From positions 1 through 64,000 of the forward strand of contig SHLP01000007.1 in NCBI GenBank assembly GCA_004283055.1: a stretch of DNA of 64,000 bases, in the 5' to 3' direction. Position numbers and translations under genes: made by a program. Below, piece after piece: positions 35,500 through 44,411 of the stretch. Each line of letters opens with the position of its first letter. Position 1 is the first letter of the stretch. Below the pieces are notes generated by a model. It did no database searches. It was given only the letters and a program-made list of their open reading frames with translations, and had not been told where the DNA came from. This DNA is from Deltaproteobacteria bacterium. GTDB lineage: Bacteria; Myxococcota_A; Polyangia; Polyangiales; Houyiibacteriaceae.

Positions 35500-38400
35500 A
35501 GCGGCGTTAGAGAACGCGAACGCGCCGATTCGTGAGCTCGTCGAGTCGCTCGGATCCGATGCGCGGATCGATGTCGCGTCGATCCCTCGAGGCGCCCTCG
35601 ATTGGACGGTCGCAGAGGCTGCTGCGGCTCATCTCGATCGCCGTTTCGTCGTGGTGGCTCCCGACCTCGAAGAGGCCTACCGCCACGAGGCGAATCTCCG
35701 GTTTCTCCTCCCCGACGGAAACGCCGACGTCCTGCTGTTTACCGCGGCAGATACGAGCGCTCTCCTCGATGTCGTGCCGGACCGACGCGCGGAGATGCAG
35801 CGCATGGCCGTCTTGGCACAGCTCGCCGAAGCGAAACCGTGGCGTGTGCTCATCGTTCCGGCCTCCGCGCTCCTCCGCCGCATCCCGCCGGTCGACCATG
35901 TGAAATCGGGCCTCGTTTCCATCGAAATCGCCCAAGAGATCGAACGCGACGACTTGGTTCGGCGTTTGTCGGAGCTCGGCTATCTCAGGGTTCCCCTGGT
36001 CGAAGATAGAGGGACATTCTCTGCGCGCGGGTCGCTAGTCGACGTCTTCGGTCCGGACGCCGTCCTCCCATTTCGCATCGAGCTCGACGACAATCTGATC
36101 TCGCGCATTCGCCGATTCAACCCCGAGGATCAGAAGTCGGCCGACGAAATCGACTCGCTCCAGCTCGCCGCCGCGCGCGAGGTGCCAGACACGCATGCCT
36201 CGATCGCTCGAGCCAAAGCGATGGTTCGCGAGCTGTGCGATGAAATGAACATGCCCACGCTGCAAGCCCGAGAGTTGGTGGCCGAGCTCGACCGAGGCTC
36301 CGCTGCATTGACTTCGAACGCGCTGCTGCCGGCCTACTTCGATGAGCTCAACACGCTCTTCGACTATCTGCCCAAAGACCTGCGCTTGATCTTGTCCGAC
36401 CCCCTGAGCATCGCGAGCTCGGTTCGGGGCGAGCTCCAGCAGGCTCAGGACGAGCATGCTGCGCGGCGCGACCGACCCACGTTCGACCTGTCCGCGTACT
36501 ACTCGAGTGAAGAGGAGCTCAGTCGAAGGCTCCTCGCCTACCCGGTGATGGTCTCGCATCGCCTGACGGTGCACGGTGCTCCGAGCGACGACGAGGGGCC
36601 GATCGTCGGCGCCTTTGCGGCGCCCGGGGACTCGGTGATTCGGGTGAGCGCGTCAGACCAGCAGCCGCTCATTTCAGAGCTGCGTGCGCAAAAAGGACAT
36701 GGGGAGCGAGGGCTGCAGCCCTTGGCCGACCGGCTCCTCGAATGGAACGAGCAAGGCCTGCGGGTCTCGCTCGTCGGAAGAACCCAGCATCAGGCAGACC
36801 GCCTCGTCGACCTGCTCAAGGGTTACGGCGTCGCGCCAGAGATCCTCGCCGCGACGGCCTTGGGAGAGCTTCGCGACGGATTCGTCCTCTGGAGCGAGGG
36901 CATCGCCTATGTCACCGAGGAAGAGATCTTCGGCTCCCGGGTTCGTCAGCGCCGCAGCCAGCGCCAGACCCGACGCCAACAGCAGCGCTTTCTCGAGGAC
37001 CTTCGAGAGCTGAGCCCGGGCGACTTCGTCGTTCACGTCGACCACGGAGTGGGCAAATACCTGGGTCTCTTTCACAAGGAGCTGAGCCTCACGGCAATGG
37101 ACCGGCTCCACGGCCGTACCGCGCAAACCGTGGAGGTGATGGTCGTCGAGTACGCAGCTGGCGACAAGCTCTTCGTCCCGGTCACGCGCTTAGGGGTGAT
37201 CCAGAAGTTCAAAGGTGGTGAGGGACACCAGCCGAAGCTGGATCGCCTGGGCGGTACGACGTTTGGAACCAAGAAGGGGCGCGTACGCAAGGCCGTACAA
37301 CAGATGGCAGAGGAGCTCCTGAAGCTCTACGCCGAACGGACTGCATCCGAGCGCGAGCCGTTTGAGCCGGCCGGGCGGGCGTACGCGGAGTTCGAAGCGA
37401 CGTTTCCTTTCGAAGAAACCCGCGACCAAGAAAAGGCCATCGAGGACGTCATGGCGGACCTCGAGCAGCCGCAGCCGACCGATCGGCTCGTTTGTGGAGA
37501 CGTAGGCTTCGGAAAAACGGAAGTTGCGCTTCGGGCAGCGTTTCGGGTGGCGATGAGTGGGCGGCAAGTGGCGATCCTGTGCCCGACGACCGTTTTGGCC
37601 CAGCAGCACTATAGGACCTTCTCTTCTCGACTGGACGGATACCCACTCCGAGTCGAGGTGCTGTCGCGATTCGTCTCGCGCAGCAAGCAGCTCGAAGTGC
37701 TGAGCGGCCTCAAAGACGGCACCGTCGACGTCGTCATCGGAACACACCGCGTTCTTTCGAAAGACGTTCACTTCGCCGCGCTGGGGCTCTTGGTGGTCGA
37801 TGAAGAGCAGCGGTTCGGCGTAACGCACAAGGAGCGAATCAAGAAGCTTCGGACCAACGTCGACGTCATTACGCTGAGCGCAACACCGATCCCGCGTACG
37901 CTGCAGCTCGCTGTCGGGGGCATGCGCAACCTGTCGCTCATCACCACTGCTCCGCAGGACAGACGCTCTGTGCGCACTTTCGTTTGCCGCTGGGACGACC
38001 ATTTGATCAAAGAAGCCATCGAACGAGAGCTCGGCCGCGGTGGTCAGGTCTTCTTCGTCTACAACCGTATCGAAGGCCTGTACGAACGCGCACAACTCAT
38101 TCAAGATTTGCTCCCAAACGCACGCATCGCCATTGCGCACGGCCAGATGAAGCCCGCGCTTCTCGACCGGACGATGACCGACTTCGTAGAGGGCGCATAC
38201 GATGTTCTGTGCTCGACGGCCATCGTCGAGAGCGGGCTCGACATCCCTCGCGCGAACACCATCCTGGTCGACCGTGCGGATACCCTGGGACTCGCTCAGG
38301 TCTACCAGCTTCGAGGTCGCGTCGGCCGCTCGGACCAACGCGCGTATTGCTACCTGATTACCCCTCCGCCGAACCAAATGTCCGAGGAATCTCGAATTCG

Positions 38401-39058
38401 CATGGAAGCGCTCGAGCGGTTCTCTGGCCTCGGTGCGGGCTTCAGGGTAGCGACCCTGGACATGGAGCTTCGAGGGGCCGGCAATCTCCTGGGATCGGAG
38501 CAAAGCGGCAACGCGTCCCTCGTTGGCTTCGACATGTTCGTGCAGATGCTCAACGAAGCCGTCGCGGAGCTCAAGGGCGAGCCGCTTCAGCCCGAAATCG
38601 ACCCAGAGCTTTCCGTCGAAATCGAGCACTACCTCCCAGAGGAGTACATCGACGACATCGGGCTCCGTCTCTCATTGTATCGGCGCTTTGCCACCGCAGT
38701 CGACGAGGCCGCCGTCGACGAGCTAGCGATGGAGATGGAGGAACGCTTCGGAGCTCCTCCACCTCCGGCGCGCGCGTTCATTCGCCTGATGTCGATCAAA
38801 CCGCTGCTGCGGGAGCTTCGAGCCCTCGGCTGCGAGGCGGACCGCAGGCGGGTGACGCTGCACCTGAGGGAGGATACCCCAATCGATCCGTCGCGGCTGA
38901 TGCCTCTGGTCGCCACGCCGGGCGCAGGCTGGAGCCTTTCGCCTGACATGAAGCTCACTCGGCGCTATCGAGAAGAGGATGCTGGCGATGCGGTGGATCG
39001 CGTTCGATCGCTGGTCGTCGAGCTCGAGCCCATGCGCTCGACGGGGCGCAAGCCCTGA
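35489..39058 (+). CDS. mfd: Transcription-repair coupling factor Mfd
   Basis: A 1189-residue protein of normal Mfd length. The N-terminal UvrB-like part leads to the RNA-polymerase-interacting domain (about 505-575, opening LSPGDFVVHVDHGVGKYLG). The translocase follows: Walker A GDVGFGKTE (about 670), VVDEEQRFGV (about 771), LSATPIPRTL, and QLRGRVGRSDQRAYCYL (motif VI). The C-terminal TRCF domain ends near 1180. Mfd removes RNA polymerase stalled at lesions and recruits UvrA. It overlaps the antiporter gene end and is followed by the HEAT gene. Confidence 0.97.
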   Translation: MSLEAALENANAPIRELVESLGSDARIDVASIPRGALDWTVAEAAAAHLDRRFVVVAPDLEEAYRHEANLRFLLPDGNADVLLFTAADTSALLDVVPDRRAEMQRMAVLAQLAEAKPWRVLIVPASALLRRIPPVDHVKSGLVSIEIAQEIERDDLVRRLSELGYLRVPLVEDRGTFSARGSLVDVFGPDAVLPFRIELDDNLISRIRRFNPEDQKSADEIDSLQLAAAREVPDTHASIARAKAMVRELCDEMNMPTLQARELVAELDRGSAALTSNALLPAYFDELNTLFDYLPKDLRLILSDPLSIASSVRGELQQAQDEHAARRDRPTFDLSAYYSSEEELSRRLLAYPVMVSHRLTVHGAPSDDEGPIVGAFAAPGDSVIRVSASDQQPLISELRAQKGHGERGLQPLADRLLEWNEQGLRVSLVGRTQHQADRLVDLLKGYGVAPEILAATALGELRDGFVLWSEGIAYVTEEEIFGSRVRQRRSQRQTRRQQQRFLEDLRELSPGDFVVHVDHGVGKYLGLFHKELSLTAMDRLHGRTAQTVEVMVVEYAAGDKLFVPVTRLGVIQKFKGGEGHQPKLDRLGGTTFGTKKGRVRKAVQQMAEELLKLYAERTASEREPFEPAGRAYAEFEATFPFEETRDQEKAIEDVMADLEQPQPTDRLVCGDVGFGKTEVALRAAFRVAMSGRQVAILCPTTVLAQQHYRTFSSRLDGYPLRVEVLSRFVSRSKQLEVLSGLKDGTVDVVIGTHRVLSKDVHFAALGLLVVDEEQRFGVTHKERIKKLRTNVDVITLSATPIPRTLQLAVGGMRNLSLITTAPQDRRSVRTFVCRWDDHLIKEAIERELGRGGQVFFVYNRIEGLYERAQLIQDLLPNARIAIAHGQMKPALLDRTMTDFVEGAYDVLCSTAIVESGLDIPRANTILVDRADTLGLAQVYQLRGRVGRSDQRAYCYLITPPPNQMSEESRIRMEALERFSGLGAGFRVATLDMELRGAGNLLGSEQSGNASLVGFDMFVQMLNEAVAELKGEPLQPEIDPELSVEIEHYLPEEYIDDIGLRLSLYRRFATAVDEAAVDELAMEMEERFGAPPPPARAFIRLMSIKPLLRELRALGCEADRRRVTLHLREDTPIDPSRLMPLVATPGAGWSLSPDMKLTRRYREEDAGDAVDRVRSLVVELEPMRSTGRKP

Positions 39059-39073
39059 AGGATGGCTTGAACG

Positions 39074-39700
39074 ATGTCACTTTCCGATGAGCTAAAGCGT
39101 ATCTTCGACTCCGATCGCGCGCTTCGAATGGCGGAGCATGGGCTGCTTCGGCACAAGGACGCCGTGGAGCTGGTCGCCCTGCTCGAGCGAGAAACCGAGC
39201 ATGCTCTCACGATGGAGGACCGAACTGAGGGCACGATGCGACTCGAACGACTCGCAGATCTTTGTGCCCAGGTTCCCGGCCCGCGGATGACGGATGCTTT
39301 GATCGCCATCCTGAACGACCCAGAGCCGCGGGTGCGCGTCGCAGCAGGCGAAGCGCTGAGAGATCTCGGGTACGAGCGCTACGCGGAGCTAGCCCGTGGA
39401 ATCGAGCGCTCGCTCGATCGCAAAGCGGATGGGCTCGCCATGTCCGAGCTCCCCTGGGTCCTCGCCGAGATCGCCGAGCCGAGCGCCCTGGCTTTGATTC
39501 GCCGCTTTCTCGACCATCCGAGCGCGGACGTCGTCGCCGCGGCCATCGAATCGCTCGCTCAGCTGCGCGACCCCGAATCGATTCCGGACCTCGAGCGCTT
39601 TATCCATGATGCGCGCGTCGTGACCATCGAAGACTTCGAAGATGAAGACAAGACGACGCTCGGCGACCTAGCAGCAGACGCGCTCGACATCGTCCGCTGA
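39074..39700 (+). CDS. HEAT-repeat protein
   Basis: A 208-residue, all-helical protein with HEAT/PBS-lyase-type repeats, for example NDPEPRVRVAAGEALRDLG and DHPSADVVAAAIESLAQLRD. Such repeats form curved protein-binding scaffolds. No catalytic site is seen. The ATG is 15 bp after the mfd stop, so the two are probably co-transcribed. Possible partners include Mfd or another repair protein, but that is inference. Confidence 0.82.
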   Translation: MSLSDELKRIFDSDRALRMAEHGLLRHKDAVELVALLERETEHALTMEDRTEGTMRLERLADLCAQVPGPRMTDALIAILNDPEPRVRVAAGEALRDLGYERYAELARGIERSLDRKADGLAMSELPWVLAEIAEPSALALIRRFLDHPSADVVAAAIESLAQLRDPESIPDLERFIHDARVVTIEDFEDEDKTTLGDLAADALDIVR

Positions 39701-39717
39701 GTACAATCGGATGGTCT

Positions 39718-40773
39718 CTAGGGGCTCTCGCGGGTCCAAAGCGCACGCCGCTTGGCCGCCTTGGCGCGGGCGCGGTCCTTCGTGAAGAGCGCCAGGTAGT
39801 CCTCTCGGACGGCGTCCACGTCGACCCAATCGGGAAGCGCCCCTCGTGCCGTCTGCATGGCTTGAACCAAGGACTGAAGCGGCCCAGCCGCTTGGCCGAA
39901 GGTTGACGGCTCGATGGTCTCCGAGACCTCGGCCATCCGATCGACTACGTCCTTGCTGAGATACCCCCGTCGGCAGAGGTCATCGAAGCTAGCAACGAGC
40001 ACCTCTGGGTTGAAGGTATGGGCAACTACCAGGTCGGCTCCAACCCGGAGCACCGCCTGCGCGTCGAGCGCGCCGTCTTCGAGCAGGACGAGCGCGGGCT
40101 GAAAGTAGTTGTAAAAGGGGCAGACGCGCCGCCCGAAATCACCAAACCCGGCCGTGGACGAAACGCGCTCGAGATGGATGAAAATCCGGCGCACTGAATC
40201 TCCACGGGGGACTCGGGCTGCGATGCGGACCAGCTGGGGAATATCGGTGGGATACACCTCAGCGGCTTCCGCGATCTTCATCAAGAGCTCCTGGCTCACC
40301 CGGCCAGCCACGATGTCCGCGTAGAGCGAATAGATGAACGCATCGCCTTCGGCATCGTCACCGAAGAGAATTTCGTCGGTCTCGGGTGACACATTCGTAC
40401 GGGAGCGAAGGAGCGCGGTTAGCTTGTAGCTGAGTTGATCGCGGAGGAATCGGAACTTGCCACGGACGAGGTTGCGCAGGCTCGGTTTGAGGGTGAACCC
40501 GTCCCAACGAATGCCGTCGAGCCTGAGCTTCGCTTCCAGCACACTGCGCATCTGCTCGGGGCTGCCCGACAAGATGAAAATCGCCTCGGGATCCGTGGCT
40601 CGGATCTCGCGCAAGAGGGTGCTCGCGCCCGGATAGGCTTGTTTGCGGGAAGCGGGTTCGAATGCGGTACGCACCAGGTCGCGCAGCGTGTCGAATTCCG
40701 TGCGAAGGTACGTCTTGTCGAGGTCCCAGCGATAGACGATCTCGTGCCTGCGCTCGCTCAAGTCCGGTGCCAC
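39718..40773 (-). CDS. HAD-like APP1 (DUF2183) phosphatase-type protein
   Basis: A protein of about 351 residues. HAD motifs are visible: YRWDLDKTYL (DxDxT near the start), the motif II Ser in LSGSPEQMR, a lysine near GKFRFLRDQL and the acidic motif IV FGDDAEGDAF. This is the DUF2183/APP1 group, named after a yeast phosphatidate phosphatase. The bacterial substrate is unknown. I favour the GTG at 40773; the ATG at 40839 would overlap the UPF0262 start codon on the other strand and leave no promoter. It is convergent with the HEAT gene (17-bp gap). Confidence 0.8.
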   Translation of the reverse strand: MAPDLSERRHEIVYRWDLDKTYLRTEFDTLRDLVRTAFEPASRKQAYPGASTLLREIRATDPEAIFILSGSPEQMRSVLEAKLRLDGIRWDGFTLKPSLRNLVRGKFRFLRDQLSYKLTALLRSRTNVSPETDEILFGDDAEGDAFIYSLYADIVAGRVSQELLMKIAEAAEVYPTDIPQLVRIAARVPRGDSVRRIFIHLERVSSTAGFGDFGRRVCPFYNYFQPALVLLEDGALDAQAVLRVGADLVVAHTFNPEVLVASFDDLCRRGYLSKDVVDRMAEVSETIEPSTFGQAAGPLQSLVQAMQTARGALPDWVDVDAVREDYLALFTKDRARAKAAKRRALWTRESP

Positions 40774-40837
40774 CCGCAGACCATAGCAGCCAAGCGCTCG
40801 GAGATGCAGACGCGGTCGAAGCTGATATGTTCTGCCC

Positions 40838-41314
40838 ATGGCCCTCCACTCGGTGCAGATCGATGAGCGGACTCTGCAGCGTGGGTCGGAAGCTCAGCGG
40901 GTCGAGTGGGAAGCGATCGTTCGGGAGCTTCTGTCGAGGGCCAAGAGCAACATCGAGGAGCCTGCGCGGCTCGACGTGAGCGTTACCGAGCAAGGTTTCG
41001 AGATCGAGTTTCACACCGATCGGCGGCAAGAGCTGGGGACGATTGTGATCCCGCACCAGCTCTTGTCCGAGCACATTACCGAATACATCGATATCGTTCG
41101 TCAAATCGCCGAGGCGGACGGCCTCAATCAGCTGGAGGCACTCGATATGGCCAAGAAGGTGACCCATGACCGCGGAGGTCGAGTGCTGAAGCGCGAGCTG
41201 CGCGAGTTCGGATTCGATCTGGAGACCTCCCGCCGCTTGTTCACTCTCCTGCTTTCTCTGAGGGTGGACACGACGAGAATCGTGGGGATCCATGGGCACC
41301 GCACGATTCGCTAG
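40838..41314 (+). CDS. UPF0262 family protein
   Basis: A 158-residue protein. The C-terminal half, LEALDMAKKVTHDRGGRVLK then LETSRRLFTLLLSL, matches the UPF0262 family, which is best known from Alphaproteobacteria. The N-terminus (VQIDERTLQR) also fits. Function is unknown in all members. The start ATG shares the bases CATG with a possible ATG of the divergent APP1-like gene. Confidence 0.78.
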   Translation: MALHSVQIDERTLQRGSEAQRVEWEAIVRELLSRAKSNIEEPARLDVSVTEQGFEIEFHTDRRQELGTIVIPHQLLSEHITEYIDIVRQIAEADGLNQLEALDMAKKVTHDRGGRVLKRELREFGFDLETSRRLFTLLLSLRVDTTRIVGIHGHRTIR

Positions 41315-41434
41315 CGGGCCGCCGCGGCCGTGAATGCCCGAAAATACCGTGCTTTCGCTCCTCATTGGCGCCACGTCCTGTCGCGGGTTCGACCTTTTTC
41401 GTCATTTGTTGAACACTGAATTGCGAAGGGGGTC

Positions 41435-42100
41435 ATGACAGCGTCGCTAAAAGAGTCGGTCCGTCCGCCGGCCGGGGAACCGCATCCTCAGGCACCGAGC
41501 GCTGCCCACTCCAAGCGCGACGAGGAGTTCCTGCGTCTTCTGCACGCTGCAGATCTTGCCACCGAGCTGGACACAGAGCAGCTTCTGGCAATCGGCGCGG
41601 ACCTCGGAGACTCGGGAGTCGATTCCCGCCGAATGGACATCTTGGAGCTCTACTACCGCGGCAACGACGACACCTCGGTCGCTTTGCGCCGCCGTTCCAG
41701 CGATCGCTTCTTCATGCACAACGCCTACTTCACGGTCGATGCACATCAGCTGGTCGCTTCCTTGGCCAGCCTCAATCCCGAGGTCGCTCCGGTCGAGCTC
41801 CAGCGAATCGGCAGCGATGACGGACCTTTGGTCCTTCGAGCCGGCGAGCACTTCAGCGCCGTCGCGGATGAGGACGACGAGCTTTCCGAGCAGGGCACCG
41901 TCGCGGTCCGAGCCTTGATCCGTGCCCTCAATGTCCTTCTCGCCAAATCGGGCGTCGCCGAGCGGCTCGTTCCCCTGGTGCCCGATGAATCGCGCGAGCT
42001 CTACGTGGGCGTGACTCAAGCGGCTGCGATGACGCTCCTTCAGGGCGGATGCACGGAGCTTTCGGGACCCGCGGCTCTTCGCGAGTTTGCGGGCTGGTAG
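41435..42100 (+). CDS. Hypothetical protein
   Basis: A 221-residue soluble protein that I do not recognise. It opens with a Pro/Ala-rich stretch (to about 27), then a mainly helical region; there is no signal peptide or membrane segment and it is rather acidic. The C-terminal half has ALNVLLAKSGV and AAAMTLLQGGCTELSG, which look like packed helices. It starts 120 bp after the UPF0262 gene and ends 22 bp before glutathione reductase, so it may be co-expressed with it. Codon use is like its neighbours, which supports coding. Confidence 0.7.
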   Translation: MTASLKESVRPPAGEPHPQAPSAAHSKRDEEFLRLLHAADLATELDTEQLLAIGADLGDSGVDSRRMDILELYYRGNDDTSVALRRRSSDRFFMHNAYFTVDAHQLVASLASLNPEVAPVELQRIGSDDGPLVLRAGEHFSAVADEDDELSEQGTVAVRALIRALNVLLAKSGVAERLVPLVPDESRELYVGVTQAAAMTLLQGGCTELSGPAALREFAGW

Positions 42101-42122
42101 TTACCGTCCTAGGTGAGTGACC

Positions 42123-43463
42123 ATGACGGACTACGACTACGACCTCTTCGTCGTTGGCGCAGGGTCGGGAGGCGTGAGGGCCGCTCGCGTGGCAGCCGAG
42201 CTTGGCGCAACGGTCGCGATCGGAGAAACGGATCGCATGGGCGGCACCTGCGTCAACGTCGGCTGCATCCCAAAGAAGCTCTTCGTGTACGGCTCCCATT
42301 TCGCTTACGATTTGGATGACGCGAGAGGCTACGGTTGGTCGACGCAGCCGACGTTTGATTGGCTCACGCTAAAGGAGAACAAGGACCGTGAGATCGTACG
42401 GCTCAATGGGATCTATGAGAACCTCCTTGCGCGCGCGGGGGTGGAGATCCTGCGCGGAAGGGTCCGGCTGCTCGACGCGCACAGGATTGAAATCGCAGGT
42501 GTGCAGCGCTCCGCCGAGAGAATCCTGATCGCAACGGGAGGCAAGGCGATCGTGCCGGACATCCCGGGCCGCGAACACGCATTGACCTCCGACGCGGTGT
42601 TTTCGCTCGAGGCGCTTCCTCGGCAAATGATGGTCGTCGGAGCCGGCTACGTCGCACTCGAGCTAGGTTCGATGTGCTGTGCGCTGGGAGTCGATGTGAC
42701 CGTAGTCCACCGCGGCGAAGAGATCCTCAGGGGATTCGATCACGACCTCCGCTGTCATCTTCACGCAGAGCTCGAGGCGAAAGGGATGCGCATCCTTCTG
42801 GAAACGCAGGTGACGGAGCTTCGAAAGAAAGGCTCGGCGTTCGAGGCTGAGCTCGACAGCGGCGACGTCTTGGAAACCGACTTCCCCCTGTTCGCAGTCG
42901 GGCGCGAGCCGAATGTCGAAGGGCTTGGGCTGCAGGAGCTCGGTGTCGAGCTCGGTCAGCGCGGAGGAATCGTGGTCGACGAGAACTACAGCAGCTCGGT
43001 CCCTTCGATTCACGCCGTTGGCGACGTCATCGATCACATCCAGCTCACTCCGGTCGCCGTCGCCGAAGGGATGCACTTCGCTCACCATTTTTACGGCGAG
43101 GGCGAGCACCGCATCGATTACCTCAGCATTCCGACGGCGGTGTTTTGTCAACCCGAGCTTGCGACGGTGGGCCTGACCGAAAAGGAAGCCTGGCACCGCT
43201 GTCAGGACGTGCGCGTGTACAAATCGGTCTTCACGCCCTTGAAGCTGGCGCTGAGCGAACGAAAAGAGCAGACCATCGTGAAGCTCGTGGTGGACGCATC
43301 CGACGATCGCGTGCTTGGCTGCCACATGGCCGGCCACGGTGCGGCGGAAATCATCCAAGGCCTCGCGGTCGCCATCAAGGCCGGCGCGACGAAAGCCCAG
43401 TTCGACGCGACGATCGGGATACACCCGACCGCAGCCGAAGAATTCGTCACCCTTCGATCGTAG
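42123..43463 (+). CDS. gor: Glutathione-disulfide reductase
   Basis: A 446-residue class I pyridine nucleotide disulfide oxidoreductase. FAD site VVGAGSGGVRAARVAAELG, redox pair Cys43 and Cys48 in GGTCVNVGCIPKK, NAD(P) site VVGAGYVALELG, second FAD site IHAVGDVID, and the active-site His in IGIHPTAAEEFV. The CVNVGC pattern with this length is that of glutathione reductase rather than dihydrolipoamide dehydrogenase. The ATG at 42123 is preceded by an AGGTGA; a GTG at 42117 is possible too. It keeps glutathione reduced with NADPH in the cytoplasm. Confidence 0.9.
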   Translation: MTDYDYDLFVVGAGSGGVRAARVAAELGATVAIGETDRMGGTCVNVGCIPKKLFVYGSHFAYDLDDARGYGWSTQPTFDWLTLKENKDREIVRLNGIYENLLARAGVEILRGRVRLLDAHRIEIAGVQRSAERILIATGGKAIVPDIPGREHALTSDAVFSLEALPRQMMVVGAGYVALELGSMCCALGVDVTVVHRGEEILRGFDHDLRCHLHAELEAKGMRILLETQVTELRKKGSAFEAELDSGDVLETDFPLFAVGREPNVEGLGLQELGVELGQRGGIVVDENYSSSVPSIHAVGDVIDHIQLTPVAVAEGMHFAHHFYGEGEHRIDYLSIPTAVFCQPELATVGLTEKEAWHRCQDVRVYKSVFTPLKLALSERKEQTIVKLVVDASDDRVLGCHMAGHGAAEIIQGLAVAIKAGATKAQFDATIGIHPTAAEEFVTLRS

Positions 43464-43497
43464 TTGATCTATTGAGTCAACAATATGCTCTCTCTTG

Positions 43498-43529
43498 AGC
43501 TGAAGAAAGCCCTTTGTTTTTCAGCTTTT
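43498..43529 (+). terminator. Probable terminator of gor
   Basis: AGCTGAA (43498-43504) pairs with TTCAGCT (43520-43526); inside it AAAG pairs with CTTT. TTT follows directly. The structure lies 35 bases after the gor stop. The T-run is short, so strength is uncertain. Confidence 0.55.
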
Positions 43530-43604
43530 AGAGCCTAGACTGGAGGCTCTGCTCTGGACGCATTGCGAAAGCGCAGTAGACTTGTCAAGTTACTCCGAGT
43601 TGCC

Positions 43605-44357
43605 ATGGAAGCTGCCCGCATCGCCTCAGTCGATTCCGACCTCGTTCAAGAGAATCGAGCCGTCGGCGCCTCCACCGCCGAGGAGCTCATCGGCTGGGCC
43701 TGGAATCGGTTCGGCGAGAAGCTCATCGCGTCGACCAGCTTTGGCGCGACCTCTGCGGTCATGCTGCACCTCGTGCACCGCGTGGCTCCTCGAACGCCAA
43801 TCATCTGCGTCGACACGGGCTACCTCTTTGCTGAAACCTATCAATTCGCCGAAGCGCTGATCCAGCGCTTAGACCTCGACGTTCGTTTCTACTCGGCACA
43901 GATGACTCCTGCACGTCAGGAAGCGCTCTACGGAAAGCTCTGGGAGCAAGGCGAAGAAGGTGTCGACCGCTACTTGCAGATCAACAAAGTCGAGCCGATG
44001 CAGCGCGCGATTCGCGAGCTCGGTGCGGACGCTTGGATGGCCGGCCTACGTGCCGAGCAGACCGAGCATCGCGCCGGGCTGCGTCGAGTAGATCGCCAAA
44101 ACGGCGGCATCAAGCTCCACCCCGTCTTGCACTGGACCAGCGAGGACATGACCGCCTACATGGACCGTCACGACCTCCCCTACCATCCGATGTTCGAGCA
44201 AGGATACCGCTCCATCGGTGACCACCATTCCACGATTCCGACGACGGCCGAGATGGATCCCCGCGACGGGCGGATCCTCGGGAAAACTCGGGAATGTGGG
44301 CTTCACCTCCCGCTCACCGAAGAGCAAAACCAGAGCCTGAAGTCGAGCGGCTTGTAA
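43605..44357 (+). CDS. cysH: Phosphoadenylyl-sulfate (PAPS) reductase
   Basis: A 250-residue enzyme of the PAPS/APS reductase family. The nucleotide-binding part shows TSFGATSAVMLHLV and ICVDTGYLF; the catalytic Cys231 is in RECGLHL near the C-terminus. The family branch can be told from INKVEPMQRAIREL: the cysteine pairs that hold the [4Fe-4S] cluster of APS reductases are missing, so it is an E. coli-like PAPS reductase that works with thioredoxin or glutaredoxin. The ATG at 43605 gives a normal start; a TTG upstream is less likely. It forms sulfite for cysteine synthesis, next to glutathione reductase. Confidence 0.92.
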   Translation: MEAARIASVDSDLVQENRAVGASTAEELIGWAWNRFGEKLIASTSFGATSAVMLHLVHRVAPRTPIICVDTGYLFAETYQFAEALIQRLDLDVRFYSAQMTPARQEALYGKLWEQGEEGVDRYLQINKVEPMQRAIRELGADAWMAGLRAEQTEHRAGLRRVDRQNGGIKLHPVLHWTSEDMTAYMDRHDLPYHPMFEQGYRSIGDHHSTIPTTAEMDPRDGRILGKTRECGLHLPLTEEQNQSLKSSGL

Positions 44358-44411
44358 GAAGCTGGCCCATCGCAAGCCCGTCTGCGTAACCTCAATTCGA
44401 GGTAGCGAAAC

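Noticed and set aside
37190-38629. 479-codon minus-strand open frame
   Set aside because: Antisense to the Mfd translocase domain; composition is typical of a shadow frame.
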